64,000 nt of DNA, taken from positions 1 to 64,000 of the forward strand of contig NZ_JAFFZM010000007.1 of the NCBI RefSeq assembly GCF_017676345.1, written 5' to 3'. Numbering within the stretch: position 1 is the first letter of the stretch; every line of letters begins with the position of its first letter. The notes beneath the pieces are model-generated. The model was not told the DNA's origin. It was given only the letters and a program-made list of their open reading frames with translations, and ran no database searches. Origin of the DNA: Streptomyces smyrnaeus. GTDB lineage: Bacteria; Actinomycetota; Actinomycetes; Streptomycetales; Streptomycetaceae. Shown in pieces: positions 60,552 through 64,000 of the stretch. A program made the position numbers and the translations under genes.

Positions 60552-62420
60552 TCAGGCAAGTGGGGGGTCGGCGGGGCGGATGCGGCCGTCGTCGAGTGTC
60601 ACGATCCGGTCAGCGGCGGACAGGCCCGCTTGCTCGTGGGTGACCAGCAAGGTGGTGCGGCCCCGGGTGGCGTCGAGGAGGTCGGAGAGCACGGCGGAGG
60701 CGGTGTGCGGGTCGAGTCCCTCGGTGGGTTCGTCCAGGACGAGGACGGGCGGGTCGGCCAGCAGCGCGCGGGCCAGCAGCAGCCGACGGCGCTGACCGCC
60801 GGACATCGCGGCGCCGTCCTCGCCCAGGACGGTCTCCCAGCCGTCGGGCAGCGACTCGATCCACTCCAGCAGCCGGGCCCTGCGGGCGGCCTCGCACAGG
60901 TCGGTGTCGCGGGCGTCGGGGCGGGCGAGGAGGAGGTTGGCGCGGATGGTGGTGTGGAAGACGTGGGCGTCCTGGGTCATACCGGTGATCACCCGACGGA
61001 CGTCGGTGCCCGCGGCCTCGCGCAGTTCGCGTCCGGCGACCCGCACGCTGCCGGCCTCGTAGTCGACGAACCGCATCAGCGCCGCGATCAGCGTCGACTT
61101 GCCGGAACCGCTGGCGCCGAGCAGGACGGTGCGGCGGCCGGGCAGCAGGCGCAGCGTCACCCCGTCCAGCACCGGCGGGACGCCGGGGTGGTGGCGCACC
61201 CGCAGGCCGGTGATGTCGACGCCCAGCTGTCCGTCGGCGGGCAGTTGGGCGGGCGCGGCCGGCTCGGTGACCGGCGGGGGCGTGTCGAAGAGGCAGGCCA
61301 GCCGCCCGGCGCGGGCCCGGATGTCGGCGTACCGGCGGGCGGCGGCCGGCAGTGCCGTGAGGGTCTCGAAGGACACCAGCGCCAGTACCGCGAGGACGGT
61401 GATGTGTACGGCGGGCAGGGTGCCCGCGGCGTGGGCCCGCAGCGCGAGCCAGGTGACGCCGAGGGTGGCCGCACCCTGCAGCAGCAGCACCGCGGCTCCG
61501 GCCAGCGAAGTGGTCAGGGCGCCGCGCCGTTCCAGCACGGCGATCCGGCCGGCGGCGTGGTGGGCCCGCGTGGCGGCGGCGTGGCCGGCACCGTAGGCGG
61601 CGAGGTCCGCCGCGCCCTGGGTCAGGTCGAGGGTCAGGTCGGCGAGTTCGGCCCGGGCCGCTTTGTGGGCGTGGCCCGCCTGGCGGGAGACGGTGAGCAC
61701 CAGAAAGGGCACGAGCAGGCCGGCCACCACGAGCAGCGTTCCTTGCAGCAGGCCCGCCTGCGGCAGCAGGGCCGCGGTGACACCGGTGGTGGCGGCGGCG
61801 ACCGCGGCGGCGGACGCGAGGGGGAACAAGACACGCAGCAGCAGGTCCTGGACGGCGTCGACGTCGTCGAGGAGGCGGGTGAGCAGATCGCCGCTGCGGA
61901 AGGCCGGGCTGCCCGCCGGGGCCAGCGGCACCAATGCCTCGTACACCCGGGCGCGGAAGTGGGCGACGGCCCGCAGTACGCCGTCGTGGCCCAGCAGCCG
62001 GTCGCTGTAGCGCAGTGCTCCGCGTCCGAGGGCCAGGGCGCGTACGGCGACGATCGCGAGGCTCACCGCAGTGATGGGGGGCTGTTGCGCGGCCCGGGTG
62101 ATCAGCCAGGCCGCAGTGGCCATCAGCGCGGCTGAGGCCAATTCGCTGCCGGCCGCGGCGAGCGCGGCGGGCAACAACCTGCGCCAGTGCGGCAGCAGGT
62201 GCCCAAGGAGGCGAGCCGTGGGGTGTTGCGTACGGGCACCGGCGGCGTACTGGGTACGGGCATCGCCGGGGTGCGGAACACCGGCATCGCCGGGAGCCGC
62301 CGGGGCGACGTCGCCGGGAGCAGGAGCGCCAGCATCACCGGCACGCGGAGCGAGGGCATCGCCGCGACGCGGCGGCGGGGCGGATGCGGGTGCCGGACGG
62401 GGCGTGGGGGTGGCGGTCAT
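60552..62420 (-). CDS. cydC: Thiol-reductant ABC exporter subunit CydC
   Basis: The 622-residue protein is a half ABC exporter: a low-complexity Pro/Ala/Gly-rich N-terminal tail of about 70 residues, a six-helix membrane domain (from LLPHWRRLLPAALAAAGSEL), and a nucleotide-binding domain. In the latter are Walker A LLGASGSGKSTLIAAL, the signature MSGGQRRRLLLARALLA, Walker B VLVLDEPTEGLD and the switch His in LLVTHEQAG. With CydD it exports cysteine or glutathione-like thiols needed for assembly of cytochrome bd oxidase. Its start overlaps the cydD stop (ATGA), so the two are translationally coupled. The tail is longer than in most homologues. Confidence 0.92.
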   Translation of the reverse strand: MTATPTPRPAPASAPPPRRGDALAPRAGDAGAPAPGDVAPAAPGDAGVPHPGDARTQYAAGARTQHPTARLLGHLLPHWRRLLPAALAAAGSELASAALMATAAWLITRAAQQPPITAVSLAIVAVRALALGRGALRYSDRLLGHDGVLRAVAHFRARVYEALVPLAPAGSPAFRSGDLLTRLLDDVDAVQDLLLRVLFPLASAAAVAAATTGVTAALLPQAGLLQGTLLVVAGLLVPFLVLTVSRQAGHAHKAARAELADLTLDLTQGAADLAAYGAGHAAATRAHHAAGRIAVLERRGALTTSLAGAAVLLLQGAATLGVTWLALRAHAAGTLPAVHITVLAVLALVSFETLTALPAAARRYADIRARAGRLACLFDTPPPVTEPAAPAQLPADGQLGVDITGLRVRHHPGVPPVLDGVTLRLLPGRRTVLLGASGSGKSTLIAALMRFVDYEAGSVRVAGRELREAAGTDVRRVITGMTQDAHVFHTTIRANLLLARPDARDTDLCEAARRARLLEWIESLPDGWETVLGEDGAAMSGGQRRRLLLARALLADPPVLVLDEPTEGLDPHTASAVLSDLLDATRGRTTLLVTHEQAGLSAADRIVTLDDGRIRPADPPLA

Positions 62421-64000
62421 GACCTCACCGGTCCCTCGGCCGGTGCCGGTTGCTGCGGGGCCGGCCGACCGGCCGCGATCGTGATGACGCGGTCTGCGTG
62501 CGGCAGCAGGCTGGTGCGGTGGGCGACCACGATCGCGGTACGGCCGTGCATCAGGCGGACCGTGGCGCGGGTGACGGCGGCCTCGCTGTCGGCGTCGAGG
62601 TGGGCGGTCGGCTCGTCCAGGAGCAGCACAGGAGCGTCCTTGCAGAAGGCGCGGGCCAGGGCGAGGCGTTGGCGCTGGCCCGCGGAGAGCCCCGTGCCCC
62701 GCTCGCCGAGCCGGGTGTCGTAGCCCTGGGGCAGTGCGTCGATGAAGCCGTCGGCGAAGGCGGCGCGGGCGGCGCGGCGCACCTCGGTGTCACTTGCGGC
62801 GGGCCGGCCGAGGCGGATGTTGTCGGCGACGGACGCGGCGAACAGATGGGGGTGCTGCGGCACCCACGCCACCTGGGCGCGCCAGGCGTCGGGGTCGAGG
62901 AGGGCCAGGTCGGTGCCGCCGACGGTGACCCGGCCCGACTCGGGGGTGACGAAGCCGAGGAGCAGGGCGAGCAGCGTGGACTTGCCCGCGCCACTGGGAC
63001 CGGTCAAGGCGATGTGCTCGCCGGGGCGCACGTCGAGGCTGAAGCGGTCCACGGCGGGGGCGGCGCGCCCCGGGTGGCGGACGGTGACCTGCGCCAGGCG
63101 CAGCGGCGCCGTGCGGGCGTCGGGCGGTGTGCGGCGGTCGGCGGCGCGGAGCGCGGGGGGTGCCTCGTCCAGCAGGGCGAAGACCTTCTCGGCCACTGTG
63201 ACGCCCTCCGCGCCGTCGTGGAAGGCGGCGCCCGCCGCGCGCAGCGGCAGATACGCCTCGGGGGCGAGGAACAGCACGGTCAGTGCCGTGTGCAGGTCCG
63301 TGTGGCCGCCGAGCAGGCGCAGCCCGACCGGCACAGCCACCAGGGCCACGGAAAGGGTGGCGACCGTTTCCAGGACGAAGGAGGAGAGGAACGCCACGCG
63401 CAGGGTGCGCATCGTGGCGCGGCGGTGGGCGTCGGCCATCTCGCGGACCACCCGCGTCTGGTGCTCCGCGCGGCCGAAGGCGCGCAGCGTCGGCAGCCCG
63501 GCGATCACGTCCGTGAAGTGGCCGCCCAGGCGGGAGAGCAGGGTCCACTGCCGTGCGGTGCGCTGGGCGGTGTGCATGCCGACCAGCGCGCCGAAGACCG
63601 GGATCAGCGGCAGCGTCAGCATGATGACCAGGGCCGAGGACCAGTCGGTTCCCAGCAGCCAGGCGACGATGGTCGCGGGTACCACCACAGCGGCCGTCAT
63701 CGTCGGCAGATAACCGGTGACGTACGGGTCCAGGGCGTCCAGGCCGCGGGTGAGCAGTGTCGCCGTCTCACCGCGCGGACGGCTCGCCAGCTTCAGCGGG
63801 CCCGTGTCGCGCAGCCTGCCGGTGATCCGCTCACGCAGCGCGCGCTTGGCATCGGCGGCGGCGCGCTGCGCCAGCATCCCGCGGGCCCAGGCCAGCGCCG
63901 CGCGCAAGGCCAGCACTCCGCCCAGCGCGGCCAGTGCCGTGCCGGGCGCAAGATGGCCGTCGAAGCCGTCCGCCAGTAGCGCCGCCAGCAGGCTCGCCTG
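62417..64000 (-). CDS. cydD: Thiol-reductant ABC exporter subunit CydD (5' part beyond window)
   Basis: The reading is open to the right edge, so only about 527 C-terminal residues are seen. They include most of the membrane domain (VTGYLPTMTAAVVVPATIVA, 'MLTLPLIPVFGALVGMHTAQ', 'FLAPEAYLPLRAAGAAFHDG') and the ATPase domain with Walker A LTGPSGAGKSTLLALLLG, signature LSAGQRQRLALARAF, Walker B VLLLDEPTAHLD and His in VVAHRT. It pairs with CydC to form the heterodimeric thiol exporter. In Streptomyces, cydAB normally lies upstream, here to the right of the window. Confidence 0.93.
   Translation of the reverse strand, partial: QASLLAALLADGFDGHLAPGTALAALGGVLALRAALAWARGMLAQRAAADAKRALRERITGRLRDTGPLKLASRPRGETATLLTRGLDALDPYVTGYLPTMTAAVVVPATIVAWLLGTDWSSALVIMLTLPLIPVFGALVGMHTAQRTARQWTLLSRLGGHFTDVIAGLPTLRAFGRAEHQTRVVREMADAHRRATMRTLRVAFLSSFVLETVATLSVALVAVPVGLRLLGGHTDLHTALTVLFLAPEAYLPLRAAGAAFHDGAEGVTVAEKVFALLDEAPPALRAADRRTPPDARTAPLRLAQVTVRHPGRAAPAVDRFSLDVRPGEHIALTGPSGAGKSTLLALLLGFVTPESGRVTVGGTDLALLDPDAWRAQVAWVPQHPHLFAASVADNIRLGRPAASDTEVRRAARAAFADGFIDALPQGYDTRLGERGTGLSAGQRQRLALARAFCKDAPVLLLDEPTAHLDADSEAAVTRATVRLMHGRTAIVVAHRTSLLPHADRVITIAAGRPAPQQPAPAEGPVRS

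Noticed and set aside
60504..62135. Long plus-strand open frame opposite cydC
   Set aside because: It is Gly/Gln/Arg-rich with no domain; the minus strand encodes a complete ABC exporter.
62450..63979. Long plus-strand open frame opposite cydD
   Set aside because: Same antisense artefact; CydD motifs are on the minus strand.
1..64000. tRNA, rRNA genes, CRISPR array and riboswitches
   Set aside because: No cloverleaf, rRNA or regularly spaced repeat series was found on reading; only one isolated CRISPR-like repeat was seen.

Overview
The window is very GC-rich actinobacterial DNA and is almost certainly Streptomyces. Third codon positions are dominated by G and C, GTG starts are common, GGAGG-type ribosome sites precede many genes, and many products belong to families expanded in Streptomyces (LysR, TetR, XRE, MerR and HxlR regulators, MFS pumps, SDR enzymes, DoxX and cupin proteins, a hybrid-looking AvrD locus, an iterative polyketide synthase). 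The density of broken genes and insertion-sequence remains looks like an accessory chromosome arm rather than the conserved core. Only the cydDC pair at the right edge is housekeeping-like.

Left part (1-9.4 kb): degraded pieces (a helicase-associated domain protein, an arsenite-efflux fragment, nested IS5-family and IS630-family transposases) sit between intact small units: a SnoaL-like protein, a secreted RTX-like protein, a divergent NmrA-type reductase and HxlR regulator with an operator between them, and a divergent GlxA-type regulator and DJ-1/PfpI protein.

9.4-24.1 kb: LysR, cupin and DoxX genes; decayed epoxide hydrolase and LysR genes; a divergent epimerase and XRE regulator; a reductase operon cut by an IS5-like remnant; a polysaccharide deacetylase divergent from a LysR gene; and a VOC protein. 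Next come two insertion sequences lying side by side on one shared CTAG target. The second appears intact, with a slippery -1 frameshift site and a passenger gene.

24.1-42 kb: a same-strand block of cupin, WrbA, imine-reductase-like dehydrogenase, MFS pump and XRE regulator, in which two genes carry single-base frameshifts. A small inverted-repeat-bounded unit follows, then another degenerate IS5, a MerR regulator, a possible class I isoprenoid synthase-like gene and a decayed Tn3 transposase. After that come an SDR/TetR pair with twin operators and a solitary CRISPR-like repeat.

41.7-48.1 kb: a methyltransferase and a 1,818-residue KS-AT-DH-KR-ACP iterative type I polyketide synthase of the bacterial 6-methylsalicylate/naphthoate type. 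This is the most notable biosynthetic locus.

48.3-57.4 kb: a TetR-cupin-DUF4865 overlapping operon, DoxX, a broken ECF sigma factor, an MFS pump, then an AvrD-like gene, a P-loop kinase/ATPase, a HAD-like protein fused to a LuxR DNA-binding domain, a truncated methyltransferase and an MFS pump. These last five genes are tightly spaced and look like a small signalling or specialised-metabolite locus that has lost DNA. The window ends with a serine hydrolase divergent from TetR across a long palindrome, and with cydC and the 3' part of cydD.
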